Notes under the pieces: generated by a model
What the model saw: only the letters and a program-made list of their open reading frames with translations
Told to the model about the DNA's origin: nothing
Database searches by the model: none
In this document: one piece after another, positions 33,617 to 42,294 of the stretch
Layout of the letters: the number at the start of each line of letters is the position of its first letter
Numbering within the stretch: the stretch's first letter is position 1
Program-made: the position numbers and the translations under genes
DNA from: Pseudooceanicola sp050897975
GTDB taxonomy: Bacteria > Pseudomonadota > Alphaproteobacteria > Rhodobacterales > Rhodobacteraceae
Assembly (NCBI RefSeq): GCF_050897975.1
Contig: NZ_JBPAXY010000006.1
Coordinates: 372,001 to 436,000, forward strand
DNA: 64,000 nucleotides
Reading direction: 5' to 3'

Positions 33617-34267
33617 GTGAGCGACGCCGACAGTTTCATCGAAGAAGTCAATGACGAGGTCCGCCGCGACCGCCTGTTCGCGCTCTTGCGCCGCTACGGC
33701 TGGATTGCCGTGGTCGCCGTGGTGCTGATCGTCGGCGGGGCCGCCTGGAACGAATGGCAGAAGGCGCAGGCCCGGGCCGAGGCCGAGGCCTTCGGCGATG
33801 CCATCCTGGCCGCGCTGGACGAGGGCGACAGCGAGGCGCGGATCGCCGGGCTGGAGGCGGTCGCCGCCGCCACCCCCGAGCAGCAGGCGCTGCTGGCCTT
33901 CCTGACCGCCTCGGAAGCGGCCGCAGGGGCCGAGGATCCGGCCCGCGCCGCCGATGCGCTGGCCGATACCCCGGCCACCGGCATCTATGCCGATATCGCC
34001 CGCTTCAAGCGGCTGCTGCTGGAAACCGGCCGCATGGCCCCTGCCGACCGGCGCGCCGCCCTGCTGGAGCTGGCAGTTCCGGGCAACCCCCTGCGGCTGC
34101 TGGCGGAAGAGCAGATCGCGCTGACCCATGTGGCGGAAGGCGACAGCGCGCAGGCGATTGGCGTGTTGCGCACGATCCTGGGCGACGCCGAGGTGACGGA
34201 AGGCTTGCGTCAGCGGGCAAGTCAGTTGATGGTGGCCCTGGGCGGCGACCCCGCCGAGGCGGGCTGA
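33617..34267 (+). CDS. YfgM-like membrane-anchored TPR protein
   Basis: The 216-residue product starts at GTG 33617 after GGGAGG. It has a cytoplasmic N-terminus (SDADSFIEEVNDEVRRDRLF), one helix (IAVVAVVLIVGGAAW, about 29-43) and a periplasmic TPR-like helical part (AIGVLRTILGDAEVTEGLRQ). The YfgM family works with PpiD at the Sec translocon; its place directly before bamB and der is the conserved order and supports the call. Confidence 0.85.
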   Translation: MSDADSFIEEVNDEVRRDRLFALLRRYGWIAVVAVVLIVGGAAWNEWQKAQARAEAEAFGDAILAALDEGDSEARIAGLEAVAAATPEQQALLAFLTASEAAAGAEDPARAADALADTPATGIYADIARFKRLLLETGRMAPADRRAALLELAVPGNPLRLLAEEQIALTHVAEGDSAQAIGVLRTILGDAEVTEGLRQRASQLMVALGGDPAEAG

Positions 34268-34404
34268 CCCCGCTTGGGCCCTGGGGCCCGGTGACGAGAG
34301 ACAAGTCGAGAGACAGGGGTGGGGCGTCAAGTCCCTGACCCGGCAAGAAAAGGCCAGGGCGCAGCAGGCGTCGGGGCCGGGACAGGCGGAAGGTGATGCG
34401 CGGC

Positions 34405-35790
34405 ATGACGAAGCAGGGCAGCTCGGTCGGAAATCGGATCATGGCAGCAGGGAAGCAGCGCGCAGGCGCGGCCCGGTGGTTGCCGCTGGGACTGGCCACG
34501 GTGCTGGCGCTGTCGGCCTGTGCCGAGCGCGAGGTGACGCTGATCGGCGAGCGCGAAGAGCTGCGCTCGGTCCTGAGCGAGCAGGTGCCCGGGGACATCC
34601 CCGAAGCGCCGGTGAACCAGGAGGCGCCGATTGCGCTGCCCGCCCAGGTCAGCAATGCCAACTGGACCCAGGGCAGCGGCACCCCCTCGACCCGGGTGGC
34701 CCATGCCGCCCTCGGCGCCGCGCCGCAGCTGATCTGGCAAGCCAAGATCGGTGAAGGCGACGGGCGCAAGGTCTTCATCACCTCCGATCCCGTGGTCGCA
34801 GAGGGCCGTATCTTCACCCTGGATGCCACCGGCCATGTGGCCGCCACCGCCCCCTCGGGCGCGGCGCTGTGGATGACCGATCTGGTGCCGCCGCAAGACC
34901 GCGTGGGCCAGGCCTCGGGCGGCGGCATCGCCTATGGCGCAGGGCGGGTCTTCGTCACCACCGGCTTTGGCGAACTCTCGGCGCTGGATCCCGAAACCGG
35001 CGCGGTGCTGTGGCAGCAGAAACTGCTGGCGCCCGCCACCGGCGCGCCCACCGTCTACGATGGGCTGGTCTATGTGACCTCTGGCGAATCCCAGGCCTGG
35101 GCGCTGGATGTGGAAACCGGCCGGGTGAAATGGCAACTGTCGGCCACCCCCGACGTCAACAACTTCTCCGGCGCGCCCAGCCCGGCGCTGACCGATCAAT
35201 TCGCGCTCTTCGGCTTCGGCTCGGGCGAGGTGCAGGCGGCCTTCCGCCAAGGCGGCATGTCCGTCTGGTCCACCGTGATCACCGGCCGCCGCCCGGGCTT
35301 CGCCCGCGCCAATGTCAACGACATCACCGGCGACCCGGTTGTGGTAGGTGACACCGTCTATACCGGCAACCAGTCGGGCCGTTTCGTGGCGCTGGACCTG
35401 GCCTCGGGCACCCGCCAGTGGACCGCCGACGAAGGCCCGATGGGCCCCGCCTGGGTGACCGGCGGCGCCGTCTTCCTGGTCAGCGACCGCAACCAGCTGG
35501 TGCGCCTGGATGCCGAAACCGGCGCCCGGGTCTGGGGCGTCGATCTGCCCTATTTCCAGAAGGCCCGCCCGCGTCGCCAAAGCGCGGTCTACGCCCATTT
35601 CGGCCCGGTCCTGGCTGGCGGTCGCCTGGTGGTGGCCTCCTCCGACGGTTACCTGCGCTTCTTCGACCCGGTGTCTGGCGCCCTGACCGGCACGGCCGAG
35701 CTGCCCGCGGGCGCCGCCTCGGCCCCGGTGGTGGCGGGGGGCGTCCTCTACGTGCTGAACAAGAAGGGCCAGCTGCTGGCCTATCGCTAA
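34405..35790 (+). CDS. bamB: BamB-type outer-membrane assembly lipoprotein (PQQ-like beta-propeller)
   Basis: The 461-residue product starts at the ATG at 34405 with GGAAGG upstream; ATG 34441 is an alternative giving a shorter leader. The lipobox LSAC places the lipidated Cys at residue 39 (27 from the alternative). Repeated blades carry the PQQ-like pattern GRIFTLDATGHVAA, ELSALDPETGAVLWQ, WALDVETGRVKWQL and RFVALDLASGTRQW, typical of BamB. It helps fold outer-membrane proteins with BamA. The yfgM-bamB-der order is conserved in many proteobacteria. Confidence 0.92.
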   Translation: MTKQGSSVGNRIMAAGKQRAGAARWLPLGLATVLALSACAEREVTLIGEREELRSVLSEQVPGDIPEAPVNQEAPIALPAQVSNANWTQGSGTPSTRVAHAALGAAPQLIWQAKIGEGDGRKVFITSDPVVAEGRIFTLDATGHVAATAPSGAALWMTDLVPPQDRVGQASGGGIAYGAGRVFVTTGFGELSALDPETGAVLWQQKLLAPATGAPTVYDGLVYVTSGESQAWALDVETGRVKWQLSATPDVNNFSGAPSPALTDQFALFGFGSGEVQAAFRQGGMSVWSTVITGRRPGFARANVNDITGDPVVVGDTVYTGNQSGRFVALDLASGTRQWTADEGPMGPAWVTGGAVFLVSDRNQLVRLDAETGARVWGVDLPYFQKARPRRQSAVYAHFGPVLAGGRLVVASSDGYLRFFDPVSGALTGTAELPAGAASAPVVAGGVLYVLNKKGQLLAYR

Positions 35791-35814
35791 GCCGGACCGG
35801 CCCCTGGCCGGTTG

Positions 35815-35930
35815 CCTCCGGCGGGAGTATTTAGGGCCGTCGAATGACAAGGGCAGGGCGTCCCTTCCATTCGACGGCTGAAAATACTCCTGGGGAGTCT
35901 CCGGCACGGAGACGGGGGCAGCGCCCCCTC
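35815..35930. repeat. Extragenic inverted repeat between bamB and der (copy B)
   Basis: GGAGTATTT (35824-35832) and CCGTCGAATG (35837-35846) are mirrored by CATTCGACGG (35868-35877) and AAATACTCC (35882-35890), so RNA from either strand could fold into a long stem. A GGGGGCAGCGCCCCC hairpin follows near 35913. This is the most symmetrical member of the repeat family found at four sites in the window, here between two same-strand genes. Confidence 0.7.
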
Positions 35931-36014
35931 TTGGCGCCCGGCGCGTTGCGATCAGCCTTTACGGCGGCCCCCATTCCGCGCTATGCGGCGCTTTCGCAAC
36001 CCTGAGAGGCGTTC

Positions 36015-37556
36015 ATGTCCTTCACCCTGGCCATCGTGGGCCGTCCCAATGTCGGCAAGTCGACGCTGTTCAACCGCCTGGTCGGCAAGAAGCTGGCCCT
36101 GGTGGATGACCAGCCCGGCGTCACGCGCGATCTGCGCGAAGGCGCGGCGCGCCTGGGGGATATCGACTTTACCGTCATCGACACCGCCGGTCTGGAAGAC
36201 GCCACCGACGACAGCCTTCAGGGGCGGATGCGGCGCCTGACGGAACGGGCCGTGGAAATGGCCGATGTCTGTCTTTTCATGATCGACGCGCGTACCGGCG
36301 TCACGCCCACCGATGAGGTCTTCGCCGAGATCCTGCGCAAGAAGGCCGATCACGTGATCCTGGCCGCCAACAAGGGCGAGGGGGCTGCCGCCGATGCGGG
36401 CGTGCTGGAGGCCTGGAACCTGGGCCTGGGCGAGCCGGTGCGGCTGTCGGCCGAACATGGCGAGGGGATGGCCGATCTCTTCGGTGCGCTGCTGCCCCTG
36501 TCCGAGACCTTCTCGGAGCGCACCGCCGTGGCGGTGGCCGCCGCCCCCGCAATGGACGTGGCCGTGGCCGAGGAAGACGGCGGCGAGGCCGAGGCCGAGG
36601 CCGCCTGGGTGCCCAGCGAAGAGCGCCCCTTGCAGATCGCCGTGGTGGGGCGCCCCAATGCGGGCAAGTCCACCCTGATCAACAAGATCCTGGGCGAGGA
36701 TCGCCTGCTGACCGGGCCCGAGGCGGGGATCACCCGCGATTCCATCTCGTTGCGGATCGACTGGGCGGGCACGCCCACGCGGATCTTCGACACCGCGGGC
36801 ATGCGCAAGAAGGCCAAGGTGCAGGACAAGGTCGAGAAACTGTCCGTGGCCGATGGCCTGCGGGCGGTGAAGTTTGCCGAGGTCGTGGTGGTCCTGCTCG
36901 ACGCCGCGATCCCGTTCGAGCAGCAGGATCTGCGCATTGCGGATCTGGCCGAACGCGAGGGGCGCGCGGTGGTGATCGCGGTCAACAAATGGGATGTCGA
37001 GGACGAAAAGCAGGAGAAGCTGAAGGCCCTGAAAGAGGCCTTTGAACGGCTTCTGCCGCAGCTGCGCGGCGCGCCGCTGATCACCGTCTCTGCCAAGACG
37101 GGGCGCGGGCTGGACCGGCTGCATGATGCGATCCTGCGGGCCCATACGACCTGGAACCGCCGCGTGTCCACGGGCAGGCTGAACCGCTGGCTGACCGGCA
37201 TGCTGGAACAGCACCCGCCGCCCGCGCCGGGTGGCCGCCGGATCAAGCTGCGCTACATGACCCAGGCCAAGACCCGGCCCCCGGCCTTCGTGGTGATGTG
37301 CAGCCATCCCGACAAGATCCCGGAAAGCTATTCGCGCTATCTGGTCAACGGGCTGCGCGCCGATTTCGACATGCCGGGCACCCCCATTCGCCTGACCATG
37401 CGCGGGCAGGGGGACAAGAACCCCTACAAGGGCAAGACCAAGTCGACCCCCTCGCGCCTGCGTAAGCACCTGGGCAAGGCTCCGGCCAATGAAAAGCCCA
37501 AGCGCGGCAGCCGCCCCTCGGGCGGGCGCCCCCTGGGCCGCAAGCCGGTGAAGTGA
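36015..37556 (+). CDS. der: Ribosome-assembly GTPase Der (EngA)
   Basis: The 513-residue product has two tandem GTPase domains, each with its own P-loop: GRPNVGKST (about 10-18) and GRPNAGKST (about 210-218). Also present are DTAGLED, DTAGMRKKAK and NKWD in the second domain; the first domain has NKGE where NKxD is usual, as commonly seen in alphaproteobacterial Der. The C-terminal KH-like domain includes PGTPIRLTMRGQGDKNPY, ending in a basic tail. Der binds 50S precursors. GAGAGG precedes the ATG; a terminator follows. Confidence 0.95.
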   Translation: MSFTLAIVGRPNVGKSTLFNRLVGKKLALVDDQPGVTRDLREGAARLGDIDFTVIDTAGLEDATDDSLQGRMRRLTERAVEMADVCLFMIDARTGVTPTDEVFAEILRKKADHVILAANKGEGAAADAGVLEAWNLGLGEPVRLSAEHGEGMADLFGALLPLSETFSERTAVAVAAAPAMDVAVAEEDGGEAEAEAAWVPSEERPLQIAVVGRPNAGKSTLINKILGEDRLLTGPEAGITRDSISLRIDWAGTPTRIFDTAGMRKKAKVQDKVEKLSVADGLRAVKFAEVVVVLLDAAIPFEQQDLRIADLAEREGRAVVIAVNKWDVEDEKQEKLKALKEAFERLLPQLRGAPLITVSAKTGRGLDRLHDAILRAHTTWNRRVSTGRLNRWLTGMLEQHPPPAPGGRRIKLRYMTQAKTRPPAFVVMCSHPDKIPESYSRYLVNGLRADFDMPGTPIRLTMRGQGDKNPYKGKTKSTPSRLRKHLGKAPANEKPKRGSRPSGGRPLGRKPVK

Positions 37557-37565
37557 CAAGATAGG

Positions 37566-37593
37566 AAAGGGCGCCCCCCGGCGCGCCCTTTTT
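37566..37593 (+). terminator. Rho-independent terminator of der
   Basis: AAAGGGCGC (37566-37574) pairs with GCGCCCTTT (37583-37591) and continues into TT, ten bases past the der stop. Read on the other strand it could also serve the convergent membrane-protein gene at 37614. Confidence 0.85.
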
Positions 37594-37613
37594 GCTGGGT
37601 CAGAGGGGCGGGC

Positions 37614-38336
37614 CTAGGCGGCGCGGAAGCGCCGCAGGTGGCCCGCGAAGATCGGCAGCAGAACCACCATGATCACAGCGGCAAGGCCTGCGAAGATCCA
37701 GCGGCCCGCGTCGGCGTTGTCGATCACGATCCCCAGCACGGCCCAGAGCATGGCGCCCAGGTAGAAGGGCCGCGCCCCCGGCGACAGCCGCGCCACGGCC
37801 ACGGCAATCCAGCTGGCCAGCAGCAGGAAGGCCCCATGCACCCAGAGCACCGGCGCCGCGCCATAGCCCGTGGCCAGCACCCCGGTCCCCACGCAGCAGG
37901 CCGCCGTCAGCCAGCCCGCGTAAAGGCCAAGGGGCGCTTGCAGCCACAGCCGGTCGCGCCCGGGCACCCGCCACAGCGCCCAAAGGGCGGTGGCCCACAT
38001 GATCCAGATCAGCACCGTCGCCCAGATCGGCGTCAGATTGGCCACCGGGATCCAGGCCGCCCCGACCACCAGCGAGGCGAAAAGCGGCCAGCGCCCGGCG
38101 TCCCAGCCCGCGTCGTCGGCGCGCTTGATCAGCCCGTAGACCGCCATGACGATCAGCCAGCCATAGATCACCGTCCAGATCACCGCGAAGGTCAGCCCCA
38201 TGGGCTGGATCGGCGGATCGACCTGGGGCACCGGGAACTGATCGGCGGTAAAGCCCGAGAAGCCGGGCGAGAGGACCGGCGACAGGGCAAAGGCGATCGT
38301 GGCGCAAAGCACGAGAATGGCTTTCATGCGGAACAT
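37614..38336 (-). CDS. Tryptophan-rich multi-pass membrane protein (TspO-related group, tentative)
   Basis: The 240-residue product starts at the ATG at 38336 with GGAGG six bases upstream. It has about seven hydrophobic helices unusually rich in Trp (GLTFAVIWTVIYGWLIVMAV, WATVLIWIMWATALWALW, APVLWVHGAFLLLASWIAVA). This resembles the tryptophan-rich sensory protein annotation in related bacteria, but it is longer than classical TspO (about 160) and its core motifs are not exact. Function unknown; a porphyrin- or light/oxidative-stress-linked role would be inference. A perfect palindrome lies just before it. Confidence 0.6.
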   Translation of the reverse strand: MFRMKAILVLCATIAFALSPVLSPGFSGFTADQFPVPQVDPPIQPMGLTFAVIWTVIYGWLIVMAVYGLIKRADDAGWDAGRWPLFASLVVGAAWIPVANLTPIWATVLIWIMWATALWALWRVPGRDRLWLQAPLGLYAGWLTAACCVGTGVLATGYGAAPVLWVHGAFLLLASWIAVAVARLSPGARPFYLGAMLWAVLGIVIDNADAGRWIFAGLAAVIMVVLLPIFAGHLRRFRAA

Positions 38337-38346
38337 GGGGAACCTC

Positions 38347-38366
38347 CGTTTGTCATAAGACAAACG
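38347..38366 (-). promoter_or_regulatory. Perfect palindrome upstream of the Trp-rich membrane protein gene
   Basis: CGTTTGTC-ATAA-GACAAACG is an exact 8-bp-arm palindrome 11 bases before the ATG at 38336, next to the GGAGG ribosome site. It could be an operator (core TGTC-N4-GACA) or an RNA hairpin controlling translation. Confidence 0.5.
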
Positions 38367-38369
38367 CAT

Positions 38370-38398
38370 GAGGCCCCGGTGTGGTTCACCGGGGCCTC
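38370..38398 (-). terminator. Probable terminator of serS
   Basis: A perfect 12-bp stem (GAGGCCCCGGTG / CACCGGGGCCTC) with a 5-base loop lies 53 bases past the serS stop. On the serS strand it is followed by CATGCGTTTGTC, a poor T-run; on the opposite strand GCCTTTTGTC follows. Confidence 0.6.
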
Positions 38399-38450
38399 GC
38401 CTTTTGTCATTTTGTCGCAGGCCTTTGGCCGCTGGCACCTAGGCCCGCGC

Positions 38451-39743
38451 TCAGGCCAGCACACCTTCGGCGGTCAGGGTCAGCTTGCCGCCCAGGTAGG
38501 GCGCCAGCACCTCGGGCAGCTTGACCGAGCCGTCTTCCTGCTGGCCGTTTTCCAGCACGGCGATCAGGCAGCGGCCCACGGCCAGGCCAGAGCCGTTCAG
38601 CGTGTGCACGAACTGCGGCTTGCCGCCATCGGCGGGCTTGAACCGCGCGTTCATCCGCCGTGCCTGGAAATCACCGCAGACGGAAACCGAGCTGATCTCG
38701 CGATAGGTGTTCTGCCCGGGCAGCCAGACCTCGATGTCATGGGTGCGCCGCGCGCCAAAGCCCATATCGCCGGTGCAAAGGGCCACGGTGCGATAGGCCA
38801 GGCCCAGCTTTTCCAGGATCCCTTCGGCGCATTTGGTCATCCGGTCCAGCTCGTCGCGCGAGCTGTCGGGATGGGTGATCGAAACCATCTCGACCTTCTC
38901 GAACTGGTGCTGGCGCAGCATCCCGGCGGTGTCGCGGCCGGCGGAACCGGCCTCGGAGCGGAAGCACTGGGTGTGGGCCACGTAGCGGCGCGGCAGGTAG
39001 CTTTCTTCGACCACCGCACCGTTGACGATATTGGTCAGCGGCACCTCGGCGGTCGGCACCAGCCACCAGCCATTGGTGGTCTGATAGCTGTCTTCGCCGA
39101 ACTTCGGCAGCTGGCCGGTGCCCAGCATCATCTCTTCGCGCACCAGAACCGGGGTCCAGGTCTCGGTCAGGCCGTTCTCGTCCACATGGGTGTTGACCAT
39201 GAACTGCGCCAGCGCCCGATGGATCCGCGCCACGGCGCCCGACAGCACCACGAAGCGAGAGCCCGAAAGCTTCGCCGCCGTCTCGAAATCCATGCCCGGG
39301 ACGACGCCCGCCAGCTCGTAATGCTCTTTTGGATCAAAGGCGAAATTGGGGATCGAACCCCAGCGGTGGATCTCGACGTTGTCGTCCTCATCCTTGCCGT
39401 CCGGCGTGTCGTCGAAGGGCAGGTTGGGAATGCCCATCAGGGCCTCGGTCAGCTGCGCGTCCAGTTCTTTGGCCTCGGCCTGCATGGCGGCAACCGCCTG
39501 TTTCTTCTCGGCCACCAGGGCGCGCAGCCGCTCGAACTCGGCCTCGTCGCCCTTGGCCTTGGCGGCGCCCACCTGCTTGGAGGCGGCGTTCTGCTCGGCC
39601 TGGGCGGCCTCGGCGGCCTGGATCTTGGCGCGGCGCTCTTCATCGAGGGCCAGCAAGGAGGACGACACGGGCGAGGCGCCACGGCGGGACAGGGCGGCGT
39701 CGAAGGCGGCCGGATTGTCGCGGATGGTGCGGATGTCATGCAT
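38451..39743 (-). CDS. serS: Seryl-tRNA synthetase
   Basis: The 430-residue class II synthetase starts at the ATG at 39743; AGGAG eight bases upstream overlaps an earlier GTG that I do not favour. The N-terminal tRNA-binding coiled coil (about 30-100) is followed by the catalytic core: PTAEVPLTN, motif 2 FRSEAGSAGRDTAGMLRQHQ, and motif 3 GSGLAVGRCLIAVLEN near the end. It charges tRNA-Ser and tRNA-Sec. Confidence 0.96.
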   Translation of the reverse strand: MHDIRTIRDNPAAFDAALSRRGASPVSSSLLALDEERRAKIQAAEAAQAEQNAASKQVGAAKAKGDEAEFERLRALVAEKKQAVAAMQAEAKELDAQLTEALMGIPNLPFDDTPDGKDEDDNVEIHRWGSIPNFAFDPKEHYELAGVVPGMDFETAAKLSGSRFVVLSGAVARIHRALAQFMVNTHVDENGLTETWTPVLVREEMMLGTGQLPKFGEDSYQTTNGWWLVPTAEVPLTNIVNGAVVEESYLPRRYVAHTQCFRSEAGSAGRDTAGMLRQHQFEKVEMVSITHPDSSRDELDRMTKCAEGILEKLGLAYRTVALCTGDMGFGARRTHDIEVWLPGQNTYREISSVSVCGDFQARRMNARFKPADGGKPQFVHTLNGSGLAVGRCLIAVLENGQQEDGSVKLPEVLAPYLGGKLTLTAEGVLA

Positions 39744-39871
39744 GTCGTGCACTCCTGGAATGGGGCGGCGCGGGGCCGCGTTGAGTCGGGGGCCTTATGC
39801 CGCAAAAGCCCGCGAAAGGGTACAGGGGAGTGCGGGGGCGGGCGCGGCAGGCGCGGAGTGTGGCGCGGGGG

Positions 39872-41986
39872 CTAGCGGAGGTGGTCGGGCAGGGTGTCCG
39901 GGTGATGCGCGCGCTGCCAGGCACGCCAGGCTCGGTTGAGGTCGCCAAACTCAAGAACGTCCCGACGGTCCTCGTAGGGCCACTTCGGCATGTCGCTGGT
40001 GATCACGCCGGGGAGGGTGATGGAGCCGTCGAAGAAGACCTGATCGGGGTCGAGATGCGCGTCGATCTGTGGGACGTTGGTAAAATCGACAAAGCGCAGC
40101 AGCGCACCTCGGAGAGTAGCGCTGCTGAGCTTTGTCGCGGCGTCGAACTCCGCGCCCATGAGGTTCGCCCCCTGCAACTTCGCGTCCCCGAGGTTCGCCC
40201 CCTGCAACTTCGCGCCCCCGAGGTCCGCCCCCTGCAACTTCGCGGCCCCGAGGTTCGCCCCCTGCAACTCCGCGTCCCAGAGGTTCGCCCCCTGCAACCC
40301 CGCGCCGAAGAGGTTCGCCCCCTGCAACTTCGCGCCCCTGAGATCCGCGTCCTGCAGCCCCGCGCCCATGAGGTCCACCCCCTGCAACCCCGCGTCCCCG
40401 AGGTTCGCCCCCTGCAACTCCGCGTTCCTGAGGTGCGCCCCCTGCAACTTCGCGCCCCCGAGGTTCGCCCCCTGCAACTCCGCGTTCCAGAGGTGCGCCC
40501 CCTGCAACTCCGCGCCCCCGAGGTGCGCCCCCTGCAACTTCGCGTCCCAGAGGTGCGCCCCCTGCAACTTCGCGTCCCCGAGGTGCGCCCCCTGCAACTT
40601 CGCGCCCCCGAGGTCAGCCCCCTGCAACTCCGCGCCCCCGAGGTGCGCCCCCTGCAACTTCGCGCCCCCGAGGTGCGCCCCCTGCAACTCCGCGTCCCTT
40701 AGGTCCGCCCCCTTCAACTCCGCGTCCCCGAGGTGCGCCCCCTGCAACTTCGCGCGCCTGAGGTCCGCCCCCTGCAACTGCGCGAACCCAAGGTCCGCCC
40801 CCTGCAACTCCGCGCCCCGGAGAACCGCCTTTTCCAACGCCCGCCCTCGCAGGTCCAGCCCTGTTCCCGCGAGCCGTTCCAGCCCCAGCTGGAACGCCGG
40901 CTCCTGTGCGGCCTCCGCCGCCTTGCGCCCCGCCCCGCGCCGTTTGATCACCTTCAGCGCCATGTCGATGTCAAGCCGGGGTGCTGTGCGCTCCGCTTTT
41001 CCCCATGCGCGCCAGCCGTCAGGTGTCTGATCCTCTGGCAGGGGTGGGATGGGCCGGTTGCCGATATTCTCCCGGATATAGGCGCAGAGGATTTCCATGA
41101 TCTGGATATGGTCTCGCGCACTGTCCTGCGCGATCCGCTCCAGCGAGAGGATGGCGCCGATGCGTACCTCGAGATTCGGTTCGCTGCGGGAAAAGACCTG
41201 CCAGTCGCCCTTGCTCGCCAGATGCTCGTCGGAGGCTAGTGATAGGCTGTTGTCCTCCCACTCGATGCGGGTTTCCTCGTCGGTCCAGGTGGTGACCTCG
41301 CGCGACCAAAACCCGTCACCGTCGCGACCGTCTGAGGTGTTCTCGACCCATTTCTCCCGCTTTGCAGTAGAGCGAGGGGGAAGGACAAAATCCTGTTTGC
41401 TCTTGTGCAGGTCGTCATAAACGTCCTGTTCGCCAAAGTAGATCGTCAGCGGCCGACCGATCTGATCTACCTTCTTCTCTGCCCCCAGCCCCTCGACCGC
41501 CTTATTGATCCGGTCGGTGATCAGCCCTTCTTCGGTCGCTCGCGTCGTCCGTTCGTTGGTCCAGACCCGGATCAAAGAGAAGATCAGCGTGGCGGTTGCT
41601 GCCAGAACGCCGATCAGCACGGCGGCGGTGTAGCCGATGTTGCGGAGGTCTTCGTAGCTGGCGAAGGTGATCTGGCCGGTTTCGGGGTCGGTATAGTCGG
41701 CACGCTCTAGCGCCGCGCGTTCGCGCAGCAGGTCCACGAGGTCATGAATCGAAAGGCCGACCTCGAGCAGGTAGAACCAGAGCGCTCCGGCAAAGAGGGT
41801 CAGGGCGGCGGCGGTCAGGAAAGAGACGTAGTGGCGGCGCAGGTGGTCCATCGGGGATGTGCGGTTGGTCTTGCGCTGTGTGCCGTCCTTGGTCGAGTTC
41901 GCCCCCTGGATCAGGAAGACCAGCACGGTGAACCCTGCCGCGATCCATAGAAACGGATGCGTCACCACTTGCAGATAGCTGTCCAT
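39872..41986 (-). CDS. Membrane-anchored pentapeptide-repeat protein
   Basis: The 704-residue product has helices at about 10-28, 53-75 and 117-140, then a soluble region (about 145-375) with VEGLGAEKKVDQIGRPLTIY and VRIGAILSLERIAQDSARDH, a helix-rich module common in membrane-bound pentapeptide proteins. Residues about 385-625 are near-perfect decapeptides of the form LQGAxLxxAx, that is about 44 pentapeptides or 11 coils of a right-handed quadrilateral beta-helix. A short capping region follows. Known relatives have no settled function; DNA-mimic and immunity roles are known only for other pentapeptide families. No partner gene is adjacent. The 5' half is somewhat less GC-rich than the neighbours. 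Confidence 0.92.
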   Translation of the reverse strand: MDSYLQVVTHPFLWIAAGFTVLVFLIQGANSTKDGTQRKTNRTSPMDHLRRHYVSFLTAAALTLFAGALWFYLLEVGLSIHDLVDLLRERAALERADYTDPETGQITFASYEDLRNIGYTAAVLIGVLAATATLIFSLIRVWTNERTTRATEEGLITDRINKAVEGLGAEKKVDQIGRPLTIYFGEQDVYDDLHKSKQDFVLPPRSTAKREKWVENTSDGRDGDGFWSREVTTWTDEETRIEWEDNSLSLASDEHLASKGDWQVFSRSEPNLEVRIGAILSLERIAQDSARDHIQIMEILCAYIRENIGNRPIPPLPEDQTPDGWRAWGKAERTAPRLDIDMALKVIKRRGAGRKAAEAAQEPAFQLGLERLAGTGLDLRGRALEKAVLRGAELQGADLGFAQLQGADLRRAKLQGAHLGDAELKGADLRDAELQGAHLGGAKLQGAHLGGAELQGADLGGAKLQGAHLGDAKLQGAHLWDAKLQGAHLGGAELQGAHLWNAELQGANLGGAKLQGAHLRNAELQGANLGDAGLQGVDLMGAGLQDADLRGAKLQGANLFGAGLQGANLWDAELQGANLGAAKLQGADLGGAKLQGANLGDAKLQGANLMGAEFDAATKLSSATLRGALLRFVDFTNVPQIDAHLDPDQVFFDGSITLPGVITSDMPKWPYEDRRDVLEFGDLNRAWRAWQRAHHPDTLPDHLR
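40158..40830 (-). repeat. 22 tandem 30-bp repeats encoding the pentapeptide beta-helix
   Basis: The sequence cctgcaac (minor variants at 40351 and 40711) recurs every 30 bases from 40171 to 40801 without a single insertion or deletion, giving 22 units of about ten codons. Variation is concentrated at a few bases per unit (ttcg/ccgcg, gccccc/gtcccc/gttcc). Not CRISPR: the units are contiguous and coding. Such an array is prone to length change by slipped-strand replication. Confidence 0.9.
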
Positions 41987-42294
41987 CTTTTGCCTGTCCC
42001 CCGCGTCCCAAGATCCCCACCCGAATGGTTAACGCCCTGACGCCAGAGCGCAACAGCGGCGACGGGATCCCGGGGCGTTTCCCGGGGGCAGGGCGGCGCG
42101 ATGCCCGAAAGACGGTCACCCTACGGGGCCCAACCTCACACCGCACCCCGCCGCACCGCCGCACGCCCCCCGCGAATGTGTGCGCCACGACCCCGCCCGC
42201 GCCCCTTCTCACCTTGCAATCCCCCAGCACCGCACATAGGTTCCGGCCAAATTCCGCGGGGCAGTCTCGCGGGTGGCCAAAAGAGGGGAGCCCC
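41987..42294. promoter_or_regulatory. 308-base divergent region with candidate yajC-secDF promoter
   Basis: No gene is seen. TTGCAA (42214-42219) and TAGGTT (42237-42242) are 17 bases apart and point toward yajC, giving a leader of about 45 bases. A GC-rich hairpin-capable stretch (CCCGGGGCGTTTCCCGGGG) lies near 42068-42086. Confidence 0.45.

Noticed and set aside
36015..37556. Missing NKxD in the first GTPase domain of Der (NKGE) as a defect
   Set aside because: As I recall, NKxE-type G4 motifs are usual in alphaproteobacterial Der, so this is a lineage feature, not a lesion.
40158..40830. CRISPR-like regular 30-base repeats
   Set aside because: The units are directly adjacent without spacers and encode a conserved pentapeptide beta-helix; there are no cas genes.
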